This document shows, one piece after another, positions 1 through 6,959 of a stretch of DNA of 8,000 bases (positions within the stretch are counted from its first letter, which is position 1; each line of letters begins with the position of its first letter). The position numbers and the translations under genes are program-made. Source of the DNA: Candidatus Kapaibacterium sp. (GTDB lineage: Bacteria > Bacteroidota > Ignavibacteria > Kapaibacteriales > UBA2268); assembly GCA_938038165.1 (NCBI GenBank), contig CALHRB010000140.1, positions 1 to 8,000 on the forward strand, given 5' to 3'. The notes beneath the pieces are model-generated. The model was given only the letters and a program-made list of their open reading frames with translations, ran no database searches and was not told the origin of the DNA.

Positions 1-1163
1 TCTTTTCTGTAAAATTATATTCAACTCCACAAATTGCTCTTCAAACAGCAAATCGTTGCATTAATTGTCATCTATCTGAATCTGGTTCAGGTTTAAGAAA
101 TGAAAACGGCTGGAGAACCGTTGGAAAATACTCCCTTATCAAACCTGATTGGATCGGCTTAAAAGATTTTTATGACTTAACAAAACTGACTAATTCCACT
201 TTTGACGGTAAACTTTATTTTGGTGCTGATATCAGGGCTCAATACTCAAAAACTTTTAAACCCGGCACTCAAAGAAAATTTTTTGTCAAACAGATAACTG
301 GTTATGCATCCTACGAAGCAACAGATTGGCTATGGTTCGAAGGTGGATACAACTTTGCTGGCCCTAAATACAAAAATCACGGACAGCAAAACTGGACTGC
401 CGGGATTGTGCTCGACCCCTTTCCTGAAACACCAAAAGTAAGAATTGGGCATTTACAACCCGCTTTTGGTATTCGATATGATGACCACACCATGCTCATA
501 AGATTGATTGCAAATGAAAACATCTATGCAAACCCGCTTTTTGCAATTGATTTCTCGGATTTTGGAGTAGAGCTTTACAAAGATATTTTTAGCCCCACAC
601 CCGAATGGATTTTTAATCTCTCAGCTGGTTTGTTCAATTCATCTAATCTTTCAAAAGTAAAAATCAATACCATTGATGGGATGCAAAATATAACAGGGGA
701 AAAAAATACCATACTGTTAATCAAAGGAATTCTCTCCGAAACAATTGGTATGTCCGATTTTACAAGTTCCTATTTGGGTGCATCTTTTATGAAAAGTACT
801 GATTTTAGTTTATTCAACTATTTTTTGGGTATTAGCTTTTTTAAAAGGTTTGCTATTTTATTAGAATACAGTAAGGGTCAAAAAGGAGATTTTTTCTCTT
901 TAGAAAATTATCAGAGTATTATTAATATAAAAATTATCGATCCTGTATATTTCGAAATCAGAGCCGAAAGGGCTAAATCAAATTTCAAATCCTTAGAAAT
1001 AATGAATACAACTCAACAATTAGTATTCGCAACACAAATTTTTGTTTTGCCTTTTATTGAGCTGAAGCAAGAATTTAGATTAATGGATACTGAGCAGGAA
1101 CCAAGAGAATTAACCCAATACAAAGGGGCTTTGTATTATCTTCAATTACATCTGTTTTATTAA
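1..1163 (+). CDS. Cytochrome-porin-like outer-membrane protein (monohaem CxxCH plus beta-barrel), 5'-truncated
   Basis: The reading frame is open from the left edge (first full codon at 3) to TAA at 1161-1163, giving 386 visible residues; the start codon and presumed signal peptide lie outside the window. Visible residues 19-23 (positions 57-71) read CINCH, a covalent c-type haem motif, followed by a Gly/Ser-rich turn and LRNENGW. C19 and C22 are the only cysteines in the visible protein, so one haem is expected. The remainder is rich in aromatic residues and alternating polar/apolar segments, for example around KLYFGADIRAQYS, and it ends YYLQLHLFY with a terminal Tyr, as outer-membrane barrels do. 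A haem tag before a porin-like barrel is the architecture of Cyc2-type cytochrome-porin fusions, but I do not see enough to place it in that family. A GTG at 408 could be taken for a start but would discard the haem motif. It probably shares a transcript with the Rieske gene 14 bases downstream. Architecture is moderately certain; function is unknown. Confidence 0.75.
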   Translation, partial: FSVKLYSTPQIALQTANRCINCHLSESGSGLRNENGWRTVGKYSLIKPDWIGLKDFYDLTKLTNSTFDGKLYFGADIRAQYSKTFKPGTQRKFFVKQITGYASYEATDWLWFEGGYNFAGPKYKNHGQQNWTAGIVLDPFPETPKVRIGHLQPAFGIRYDDHTMLIRLIANENIYANPLFAIDFSDFGVELYKDIFSPTPEWIFNLSAGLFNSSNLSKVKINTIDGMQNITGEKNTILLIKGILSETIGMSDFTSSYLGASFMKSTDFSLFNYFLGISFFKRFAILLEYSKGQKGDFFSLENYQSIINIKIIDPVYFEIRAERAKSNFKSLEIMNTTQQLVFATQIFVLPFIELKQEFRLMDTEQEPRELTQYKGALYYLQLHLFY

Positions 1164-1167
1164 TCTT

Positions 1168-1173
1168 AGAGGT
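1168..1173 (+). promoter_or_regulatory. Ribosome binding site of the Rieske gene
   Basis: AGAGGT lies four bases before the ATG at 1178, inside the 14-base gap after the porin-like gene. It supports this ATG as the start and tight translation of the two genes from one message. Most other genes here lack so clear a site. Confidence 0.6.
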
Positions 1174-1177
1174 CAAA

Positions 1178-1681
1178 ATGGATAATAAGCCTGACAGAAG
1201 AGAATTCATTGAGAAAGCCATATTTTTAGCAGGATCTACTTTCTGTGCTTCTTGCGCCCCTGCATTTTTTTCTGCTTGTGAGTATATTCAGGAAAAGCCG
1301 ATCCCAACAATGACCGAGAGAACCAGAGAGCATATTGTTGATTTAAATTCATTCCCTGAATTAAATGAGATTGGTGGGGCTATTTCCAAATCTTTTGGTA
1401 AACCTTTTGCAGGAAGACCAATTATCATCATTAGAAAAGAAAAAGGCACTGAGGATGATTTCAGTATTTTTAGTTCGATTTGTCCACACCAGGGAGGTGA
1501 GATAATCCTCAATGAAGAATTAGGCAAAAACCATTGGTGTTTAGAGCATTACTCCGAATACGATTTTATTTCTGGTGAAAATTTAGTTCCACCTGACTCT
1601 GAACCAGATTTTAAAGACCCCTTAGTTAAATTGAAATATGAGCATTACCCAGAAGAGAATAAACTAAAGTTTTACTATTAA
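1178..1681 (+). CDS. Rieske [2Fe-2S] protein with Tat/lipoprotein-like N-terminus
   Basis: A 167-residue electron-transfer protein, probably facing the periplasm. The cluster ligands are C102 and H104 (CPHQGG) and C121 and H124 (CLEHYSEYD), the CxH...CxxH Rieske pattern, followed by a SGENLVPP segment like the usual GxVxxGP turn. The N-terminus has a twin arginine (R7-R8 in DRREFI) and a hydrophobic stretch ending FFSAC, so Tat export and lipidation at C34 are plausible. The two cysteines that form the stabilising disulfide in bc1-type Rieske proteins are absent (G107 and E123 stand there), and Y125 replaces the usual Gly after the second His. The short, single-domain form fits a stand-alone redox carrier rather than a ring-hydroxylating oxygenase subunit or a bc1 subunit. 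The gene follows the cytochrome-porin-like gene by 14 bases, suggesting a redox partner. Its stop overlaps that of the convergent thiolase gene. Rieske assignment is firm; partner and potential are inferred. Confidence 0.88.
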   Translation: MDNKPDRREFIEKAIFLAGSTFCASCAPAFFSACEYIQEKPIPTMTERTREHIVDLNSFPELNEIGGAISKSFGKPFAGRPIIIIRKEKGTEDDFSIFSSICPHQGGEIILNEELGKNHWCLEHYSEYDFISGENLVPPDSEPDFKDPLVKLKYEHYPEENKLKFYY

Positions 1682-2883
1682 ACTCTTTCAATAATCGAAG
1701 CATATCCTTGACCAACACCAATACACATAGTGCATAGAGCATATTTCTCTTTTCTTAACTCAAGCTCATACATTGCTGTTACTATTAATCTTGCTCCACT
1801 CATTCCAAGAGGGTGACCGAGAGCAATTGCACCACCATTCGGGTTTATTCTTTCATCCGAGTCATCAAGTCCCCATGCCCTTATACAAGCAAGACTCTGT
1901 GCCGCAAAGGCTTCATTCAACTCAATTATCGAAATATCGTCCAAGGTCAAGCCTGCTTTTTTCAATGCTCTGTTTGAAGCTTCGACAGGTCCTATCCCCA
2001 TAATTCTTGGTTCAACGCCAACTACAGCCGAGGATACTATTCTGGCTCTTGGTTTCAAATTAAATTTCCTAACAGCTTCTTCTGAAGCCAAAAGCAGTGA
2101 TGATGCTCCATCATTAATTCCCGATGAGTTCCCTGCTGTAACGGTTCCGTTTTGTTTGAACGCCGGCTTTAGCTTTGATAAACCTTCAAGAGTTGTCTCA
2201 GGACGGATAAATTCATCTTCAGCAAAAATTAATGGATCCCCTTTTTTCTGAGGTATTTCAACCGGAACTGTCTCTTTAGAGAATCTGCCGTTTTGAAGGG
2301 ATTTGGAGGCTTTCATTTGTGAATTATAAGCAAATAAATCCTGATCTTCTCTTGAGATATTATATTTTTCGGCAACATTTTCAGCGGTTTCACCCATAGA
2401 ATCAACCCCATATTTTTCTTTCATTTTTGGATTGACAAATCTCCAGCCAAGTGTTGTATCATAAATTTGGATGTCACGTCCGAAAGGAGTTTGAGATTTT
2501 CCAAAAACAAAGGGGGAGCGAGTCATATTCTCTACTCCTCCTGCTATGACAAGGCTATATTCACCAGCCTTAATAGCTCTCGAAGCATTGATAACAGCAG
2601 ACATACCTGAGGCACAAAGTCTGTTAATTGTTTCGCCAGGTACAGTGTAAGGTAAATCTGAAAGCAACAAAGCCATACGAGCTATATTTCTGTTATCCTC
2701 GCCAGATTGGTTAGCGCAGCCAAAAATTACGTCATCAATCAGATTCTTGTCAATCGCGGGGTTCCTTTCCACAATTTTCTTGATTACAAAAGCAGCTAAG
2801 TCATCGGTTCTTATGCTTGATAATGAGCCTGCATATTTTCCTATTGGCGTCCTAATACCATCAGTAATATAGCATTCTTTCAT
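1678..2883 (-). CDS. paaJ: PaaJ, 3-oxoadipyl-CoA / 3-oxo-5,6-dehydrosuberyl-CoA thiolase
   Basis: A 401-residue cytosolic thiolase, full length for the family. It cleaves 3-oxo-5,6-dehydrosuberyl-CoA and later 3-oxoadipyl-CoA, releasing acetyl-CoA and finally succinyl-CoA at the end of the PAA pathway. Visible catalytic residues are nucleophile C90 (NRLCASGMSA), H357 (GGAIALGHPLGMSGAR) and C387 (CTMCIGVGQG). The segment TLGWRFVNPKMKEKYGVDSM is characteristic of the PaaJ/PcaF branch rather than of general acetoacetyl-CoA thiolases, and the operon favours PaaJ over PcaF. The ATG at 2881-2883 gives the canonical start and the expected C90 numbering. It is the last gene of the visible operon, 13 bases after paaI, with no clear Shine-Dalgarno. 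Its stop codon overlaps the stop of the opposing Rieske gene, leaving no room for an intergenic terminator. Confidence 0.95.
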   Translation of the reverse strand: MKECYITDGIRTPIGKYAGSLSSIRTDDLAAFVIKKIVERNPAIDKNLIDDVIFGCANQSGEDNRNIARMALLLSDLPYTVPGETINRLCASGMSAVINASRAIKAGEYSLVIAGGVENMTRSPFVFGKSQTPFGRDIQIYDTTLGWRFVNPKMKEKYGVDSMGETAENVAEKYNISREDQDLFAYNSQMKASKSLQNGRFSKETVPVEIPQKKGDPLIFAEDEFIRPETTLEGLSKLKPAFKQNGTVTAGNSSGINDGASSLLLASEEAVRKFNLKPRARIVSSAVVGVEPRIMGIGPVEASNRALKKAGLTLDDISIIELNEAFAAQSLACIRAWGLDDSDERINPNGGAIALGHPLGMSGARLIVTAMYELELRKEKYALCTMCIGVGQGYASIIERV

Positions 2884-2896
2884 ATTTTTCTGAGTA

Positions 2897-3325
2897 TTAT
2901 ATTAAATCTGAATAATCTTTGTTAGTTCTATAAACAGTTCCTCGAAACAGAGCAACTTTTCTTTTATGTTGATTAAAAATATTTATATCGTAAACAGCAG
3001 TATTATTTGTCAAATTGGTTTCTTCAGCTATTGCGGTTAATATATCGCCAGCAAAAACAGGAGCGGTATAGTTAATCAAAGCTTCAAGCGAAACAGCCCT
3101 TCGTCCGTGAGTATTTGAAGCAAAAGCCAGAGCACTATCAGCAAGAGCAAAGGCAATACCTCCGTGAAGTATATCAAAGCCATTCAACATAATATCAGTT
3201 ATTTCTAATTCAAGAATTACTTTGCCGACTTCGACTGAAATAAGCTTTATTCCAAGCCAATTGCTAAACCTATCGTTTTTTAGCATCCAGTTTATTATTT
3301 TCTTAATATCGTCGGGATTTTGCAT
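2897..3325 (-). CDS. paaI: PaaI, hotdog-fold acyl-CoA thioesterase
   Basis: A 142-residue PaaI-family thioesterase, cytosolic and expected to form a tetramer. The family hydrolyses phenylacetyl-CoA and ring-hydroxylated derivatives, freeing CoA when PAA intermediates stall. The hotdog signature runs from N48 (NGFDILHGGIAFALADSALA): N48, H54, G55 and D63 match the residues that hold the thioester and activate water, D63 being the expected catalytic acid. A second family block, LINYTAPVFAGDILTAIAEE, follows. The ATG at 3323-3325 is 6 bases past the paaH stop with no clear Shine-Dalgarno, so translation is probably coupled to paaH. The match to the family is complete, with no missing key residue. 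Exact substrate is inferred from family and context. Confidence 0.93.
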   Translation of the reverse strand: MQNPDDIKKIINWMLKNDRFSNWLGIKLISVEVGKVILELEITDIMLNGFDILHGGIAFALADSALAFASNTHGRRAVSLEALINYTAPVFAGDILTAIAEETNLTNNTAVYDINIFNQHKRKVALFRGTVYRTNKDYSDLI

Positions 3326-3331
3326 AATTAA

Positions 3332-4504
3332 TTACATATAAAACTTCCAACCTCTTGCAGCCATTCTTTTGAGCATTGGACTTATCCTGTATCTTTCTTC
3401 TCCATATTCATCGAGTAGGGTTTTTAATTGAGTTACTATGTTATCAATTCCAACCTCATCAGCCCATTTAAGTAAACCCTTGGGATAGTTAACTCCAAGT
3501 TGCATTGCAAGGTCGATATCTTCTTTTGTGGCAATTCCGTAAAGGAGAGAGTCAGCTGCTTCGTTAATGAGTTGAGCTAATATTCTGTTGAAGATTTTAG
3601 CTCCTAACTTTCTGTCAGTGTTTGGGGATTTCTGGGTTTCTTGAGAATAATCATAAAATCCTCGACCAGTTTTTTTACCCAACATTTTGGCTTCGACAAG
3701 TCTTTTTTGAGTTATTGAGGGTTTAAATCGAGCTTCAAAATAAGATTGCTCAAAAATTGATTCTGTAACTTTGTAATTAACATCATTGCCAATTAAATCC
3801 ATAAGTTCGAAAGGTCCCATTTTGAATCCGCCAATTTCTTTCATTGCCCAATCTATTGTTGATGTGTCAGCTATTCCTTCGTCCAATATCCTTAGAGCTT
3901 CAGTATAAAAAGGTCTGGCAATTCTATTGACTATAAAGCCGGGTGTATCTTTTGCTAAAACAGTAGTCTTACCCCAGGATTGCAACAAATCCCTAACTTG
4001 CACAACAATTTTTATATCGGTGAGCAACGAAGGAATAATTTCAACTAATTTCATAACAACAGGAGGATTAAAAAAATGAATGCCCAAGAATCTTGAAGGA
4101 TTTTTTAATGATGATGATAATGAAGCGATTGATAGCGATGAAGTATTTGAGCCAATTATACAATTATCTGGCACTAATTGTTCGAGTTGGGAATAACAAA
4201 CCTGTTTAATTGTCAAATCCTCTACAATTGCTTCGACAATCAAGTTGCAAATACCGAACATCCCTAAATCAGATTCATAATACATTTTAGAAGTAACTTC
4301 CTGAGGATTCTTATCTTGTAATTTATTTTTGGAGTGAAGATTTTCGATTGCTTTTATGGATTCATTTTTAGCTTTTTCAAGCACCTGAGTATTGTTGTCA
4401 AAAACTATGACATCATGTCCATTAATTGCAGAAATGACTGCTATTCCATTACCCATGGTTCCTGCACCCATAATCCCGATTCGTATTTTTTTTTCTTTTT
4501 CCAT
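3332..4504 (-). CDS. paaH: PaaH, NAD-dependent 3-hydroxyacyl-CoA dehydrogenase
   Basis: A 390-residue dehydrogenase that oxidises 3-hydroxyadipyl-CoA to 3-oxoadipyl-CoA with NAD+, feeding PaaJ. The N-terminal Rossmann domain (about 7-190) has GIMGAGTMGNG at 10-20 and D36 at the end of the second strand, favouring NAD over NADP. The catalytic region shows N120, S122, H143 (HFFNP) and E155, and N193 in DTPGFIVNR. A first C-terminal 3HCDH domain ends near GRGFYDY (280-286), and a second copy covers about 300-386 (NYPKGLLKWAD). E. coli PaaH, as I recall it, is about 475 residues, so this is a shorter version with a compact second helical domain and no sign of a frameshift. The start ATG (4502-4504) lies 24 AT-only bases after paaG with no Shine-Dalgarno. 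A general butanoyl-type 3-hydroxyacyl-CoA dehydrogenase would look the same; operon position decides for PaaH. Confidence 0.92.
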   Translation of the reverse strand: MEKEKKIRIGIMGAGTMGNGIAVISAINGHDVIVFDNNTQVLEKAKNESIKAIENLHSKNKLQDKNPQEVTSKMYYESDLGMFGICNLIVEAIVEDLTIKQVCYSQLEQLVPDNCIIGSNTSSLSIASLSSSLKNPSRFLGIHFFNPPVVMKLVEIIPSLLTDIKIVVQVRDLLQSWGKTTVLAKDTPGFIVNRIARPFYTEALRILDEGIADTSTIDWAMKEIGGFKMGPFELMDLIGNDVNYKVTESIFEQSYFEARFKPSITQKRLVEAKMLGKKTGRGFYDYSQETQKSPNTDRKLGAKIFNRILAQLINEAADSLLYGIATKEDIDLAMQLGVNYPKGLLKWADEVGIDNIVTQLKTLLDEYGEERYRISPMLKRMAARGWKFYM

Positions 4505-4528
4505 ATAAAAATTAATTATTTAAAAAAA

Positions 4529-5308
4529 TTATTTTCCTTTGAAATGCGGCTTTCGCTTTTCGAGAAAAGCATTAACACCTTCCCGATAATCCTCAGATTT
4601 CCCGGCTTCGCTTTGAGCTAATTTTTCAGCTTCCAACTGTTCTTCGAAACTATTTTCGAATGCCGTATTAAGCAGCTTTTTGGTCAGGGCTAAAGCTTTT
4701 GTTGGCATCTCCTTTAATTTTGATGAAAATTCCATTACAAAATCTTCGAAATCTTCTTCTTCGGTTGACTTAAAAATCATACCAATATGTTCAGCATCTG
4801 TGGCAGAAAGTTTATTTGCCAGCATCATCATCGAAGTGGCACGAGCTAATCCAACAAGTCTCGGAAGAATAAATGAACCACCACTATCTGGAACTAATCC
4901 GATTTTACTAAATGCCTGAACGAAATATGCTTGTTTATTTGCAATTACAAAATCACAACATAATGCAATATTTGCACCTGCACCTGCGGCAACTCCGTTA
5001 ACTGCAGCGATCACAGGTTTATCTAAATTTCTGATTTTCTTGACAATCGGTATATAATTTCGATCAATAATTTCAGATAAATCGGCATTTTGATTTATTG
5101 CTTCCGATAAATCCTGTCCTGCCGAAAAAGCCTTGCCAGCTCCTGTTATGATTACAACCCTTATTTCAGCATTGCTGTTGATTTCATCAAGAAGATTTTG
5201 TAATTCCTCTGACATTTGAAAATTGAAACTGTTCAGAACCTCTGGCCTGTTTAATTTTATTTTTGCAATATTATTCTCAACTGTATATAAAATATATTGA
5301 TATTCCAT
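4529..5308 (-). CDS. paaG: PaaG, 1,2-epoxyphenylacetyl-CoA isomerase (crotonase family)
   Basis: A 259-residue crotonase-fold enzyme that converts ring-1,2-epoxyphenylacetyl-CoA to oxepin-CoA and may also move double bonds in later intermediates. CoA and oxyanion-hole segments are SAGQDL (62-67) and NGVAAGAGAN (104-113). The two glutamates of true enoyl-CoA hydratases are missing: N113 stands at the first site and F133 at the second. Instead D141 in FSKIGLVPDSGGS (133-145) matches the PaaG catalytic aspartate (Asp136 in E. coli numbering). This distinguishes it from PaaF, which keeps the hydratase glutamates. The C-terminus has the usual REGVNAFLEKRKPHFKGK tail. The gene is 17 bases after paaD with a good Shine-Dalgarno supporting the ATG at 5306-5308. 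Confidence 0.94.
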   Translation of the reverse strand: MEYQYILYTVENNIAKIKLNRPEVLNSFNFQMSEELQNLLDEINSNAEIRVVIITGAGKAFSAGQDLSEAINQNADLSEIIDRNYIPIVKKIRNLDKPVIAAVNGVAAGAGANIALCCDFVIANKQAYFVQAFSKIGLVPDSGGSFILPRLVGLARATSMMMLANKLSATDAEHIGMIFKSTEEEDFEDFVMEFSSKLKEMPTKALALTKKLLNTAFENSFEEQLEAEKLAQSEAGKSEDYREGVNAFLEKRKPHFKGK

Positions 5309-5315
5309 TTAACAG

Positions 5316-5319
5316 CTCC
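5316..5319 (-). promoter_or_regulatory. Ribosome binding site of paaG
   Basis: On the minus strand GGAG lies seven bases before the paaG ATG, within the 17-base paaD-paaG spacer. It fixes the start and marks paaG as one of the few genes in this operon with its own clear site. Confidence 0.6.
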
Positions 5320-5325
5320 ATAATA

Positions 5326-5820
5326 TTAGTGGCATTTGAAGTGTTCAAAAGGTTGCCTGCAGTTATTGCAATAGTAGAGTGACTTGCAAGCAGTTGAACC
5401 AAAAAAACTTTTCAATTCTGTTTTTTCTGAATTACAAAACGGGCAGTTTATTTGTTGGTTCATTGAAATAATATTGAAAATATCATCAGGATTGCTTTTC
5501 AGTGGTGGAGCAATGCCATAATTTTTCAATTTTACCTTTGTTTCCTCGCTAAGCCAGTCAGTTGTCCAAGCAGGAGATAAAACTGTCTTAACAGCAACAT
5601 CATTAAAGCCTTTTTTTTCAAGTGCTAAAACAATATCATCCTCAATTTGCCTCATAGCTGGACAACCGGAATAGGTAGGGGTTAATATTACCTGGATACT
5701 ACCATCCTCTAACAAAACATCCCTTATCATACCCATTTCAATAATATTAACGACTGGTATTTCCGGGTCGGAAATTTGAGATAAAGTATCGATGACAATT
5801 TGTTTAATATTACTATTCAT
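5326..5820 (-). CDS. paaD: PaaD, Fe-S assembly/maturation factor (MIP18/DUF59 plus zinc ribbon)
   Basis: A 164-residue cytosolic protein of the PaaD branch of the MIP18 (DUF59, SufT-like) family, thought to help load the Fe-S cluster of the phenylacetyl-CoA epoxidase reductase PaaE. The DUF59 domain fills about residues 5-100: DPEIPVV (18-24) and TPTYSGCPAM with C53 are the family hallmarks. A C-terminal zinc-ribbon-like module follows, with C126/C129 (CPFC) and C151/C154 (CNNC) as the likely metal pairs, plus FGSTACKS between them and a terminal FKCH with C163. That tail separates PaaD from plain SufT proteins. The ATG is at 5818-5820, 19 bases after paaC, with no clear Shine-Dalgarno. Its presence implies that a PaaE reductase exists in this genome although none is in the window. 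Confidence 0.94.
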   Translation of the reverse strand: MNSNIKQIVIDTLSQISDPEIPVVNIIEMGMIRDVLLEDGSIQVILTPTYSGCPAMRQIEDDIVLALEKKGFNDVAVKTVLSPAWTTDWLSEETKVKLKNYGIAPPLKSNPDDIFNIISMNQQINCPFCNSEKTELKSFFGSTACKSLYYCNNCRQPFEHFKCH

Positions 5821-5839
5821 AATCTTAAGGAATTTTTTT

Positions 5840-6616
5840 TTACCATTTAGCCTGTGGAAAAGAACGTGGCAGAATCTGCATTACAGCCAGAATATAATCA
5901 AGATGTTCGGTATGATTACCTTTTCTGCCGCCGGTTTGCATAAATACATCATCGGATGGAAATTTCAATGTGGCTTTGTTAAAAATATCCTTAACATATA
6001 CTTTCCACTTTTGATGAATTGGCATTAAATCAGGCATATATTTTTTTTCAAACAGTCTTTGGCTTAAATCATCAATTTCAAAAAGTTCTCCCGAAAATCT
6101 CCAAAGCTGCTGAATTGCCTTATTCATTCTATTATGACTTTCTTCGTTTCCGTCTCCTAATCTGATCACCCATTCTGAGGAATGTCTGAGGTGGTATTTA
6201 ATCTCCTTCAAGCTTTTGACTGCTATGGCAGAAATTGTTTCATCAGTGGAATTTTTCAATTCATCATAAAGAAAAAGAGAGTATGAATCAAAAATGAATT
6301 GTCTTAACATAGTAACAGCAAAATCACCGTTGGGTTGCTCAACTAACTTCGAATTTCTGAATTCAAGAGAGCTTCTGAAATATGCAAGATCGTCTTCGGT
6401 TCTACCTTTTCCTTCCAATTCACAAGCATATTTATAGAGCGAAATGGCTTGCCCAAGCAGATCCAAAGCAATATTAGTCATAGCAATATCTTCTTCTAAA
6501 ATAGGAGCATGCCCGCACCATTCAGAAAGTCTCTGACCAAGTATAAGACAGTCATCGCCGAGCCTCAGACATAATTCAAATACATCATCCTGTTCGTTTC
6601 TAATAATATCAGACAT
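5840..6616 (-). CDS. paaC: PaaC, structural subunit of phenylacetyl-CoA 1,2-epoxidase
   Basis: A 258-residue ferritin-like helical protein, close to the usual PaaC length of about 250. It pairs with PaaA in the epoxidase and stabilises it; PaaC itself is regarded as the non-catalytic partner. Family blocks are all present: LGDDCLILGQRLSEWCGHAP (19-38) leading into ILEEDIA, LVEQPNGDFAVTM (91-103), YHLRHSSEWVIRLGDG (141-156), and a C-terminal HTEHLDYIL segment ending in an aromatic-rich PRSFPQAKW tail. Translation starts inside paaB: the ATG at 6614-6616 overlaps the last 8 bases of paaB, with a strong Shine-Dalgarno nine bases upstream, pointing to coupled synthesis of the subunits. No odd residue or truncation is seen. 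Confidence 0.96.
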   Translation of the reverse strand: MSDIIRNEQDDVFELCLRLGDDCLILGQRLSEWCGHAPILEEDIAMTNIALDLLGQAISLYKYACELEGKGRTEDDLAYFRSSLEFRNSKLVEQPNGDFAVTMLRQFIFDSYSLFLYDELKNSTDETISAIAVKSLKEIKYHLRHSSEWVIRLGDGNEESHNRMNKAIQQLWRFSGELFEIDDLSQRLFEKKYMPDLMPIHQKWKVYVKDIFNKATLKFPSDDVFMQTGGRKGNHTEHLDYILAVMQILPRSFPQAKW

Positions 6617-6911
6617 CTAAGTTAACTCCTTTGGGGACTTTATAAAAATGTGGGTAACGGTAAATTTTATCATCGTTAGGATCGAAGAAAAGTTCGTTGT
6701 CTTCATTTTTTGTTGCAATTATGCACTCGGAGGGAACAACCCAAATACTTACAGCTCTTCCCCTGCGGGCATAAACATCACGTGCATTTTGGAGAGCTAA
6801 TTCTGCATCGGGGGCATGCACACTTCCTGCATGTTCATGGGGTGCTCCGGTTTTGACCTGAATAAAAACCTCCCAAGGCTTCCATTGAGTATCAATTAAA
6901 TTTTCACTCAT
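6609..6911 (-). CDS. paaB: PaaB, small subunit of phenylacetyl-CoA 1,2-epoxidase
   Basis: A 100-residue protein, the usual PaaB size, that bridges PaaA/PaaC units in the multicomponent epoxidase and is needed for the full complex. The whole conserved core is present from W13: WEVFIQVKTGAPHEHAGSVH, then PDAELALQNARDVYARR up to R50, with VWVVPS-like IWVVPS and the C-terminal RYPHFYKVPKGV. It has no catalytic metal site, as expected. The ATG at 6909-6911 has an AGAGG site five bases upstream. Spacing to paaA is 48 bases, the widest gap in the operon, and the 3' end overlaps paaC by 8 bases (the paaC ATG and the paaB TGA share ATGTCTGA). Confidence 0.96.
   Translation of the reverse strand: MSENLIDTQWKPWEVFIQVKTGAPHEHAGSVHAPDAELALQNARDVYARRGRAVSIWVVPSECIIATKNEDNELFFDPNDDKIYRYPHFYKVPKGVNLDV
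6626..6632 (-). promoter_or_regulatory. Ribosome binding site of paaC, inside paaB
   Basis: Minus-strand AAAGGAG lies nine bases before the paaC ATG and within the end of the paaB coding sequence. It is the strongest Shine-Dalgarno in the window and confirms the overlapping start. Confidence 0.7.
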
Positions 6912-6916
6912 CTAAT

Positions 6917-6921
6917 CCTCT
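6917..6921 (-). promoter_or_regulatory. Ribosome binding site of paaB
   Basis: Minus-strand AGAGG lies five bases before the paaB ATG, in the 48-base paaA-paaB spacer. Sequence and spacing match those of the Rieske gene site on the other strand. Confidence 0.6.
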
Positions 6922-6959
6922 TTAAAATTTTTTTGTTTTGTTTAAACAGTTTATTTTAA

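Noticed and set aside
408..1163. A 251-residue gene starting at GTG 408
   Set aside because: The same frame continues upstream without a stop to the window edge and encodes the CxxCH motif, so this is an internal piece of a larger, edge-truncated gene.
1661..1684. Possible terminator hairpin at the convergent junction (AAACT / AGTTT / AAACT repeats)
   Set aside because: Stems are only five AT-rich pairs, mostly within coding sequence, with no GC core or T-run that would mark an intrinsic terminator.
1773..2003. Open frame on the plus strand inside paaJ
   Set aside because: It is antisense to a full-length thiolase with all catalytic residues and has no recognisable motif. The other short frames antisense to the paa and Rieske genes were dropped for the same reason.
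4529..5308. Calling this crotonase an enoyl-CoA hydratase (PaaF)
   Set aside because: Both hydratase glutamates are replaced (N113 and F133) and the PaaG-type Asp (D141) is present.
6912..6959. Attenuator or internal terminator in the paaA-paaB gap
   Set aside because: Only a 5-base inverted repeat with a one-base loop (TAAAC-A-GTTTA) is present; no stable hairpin can form.
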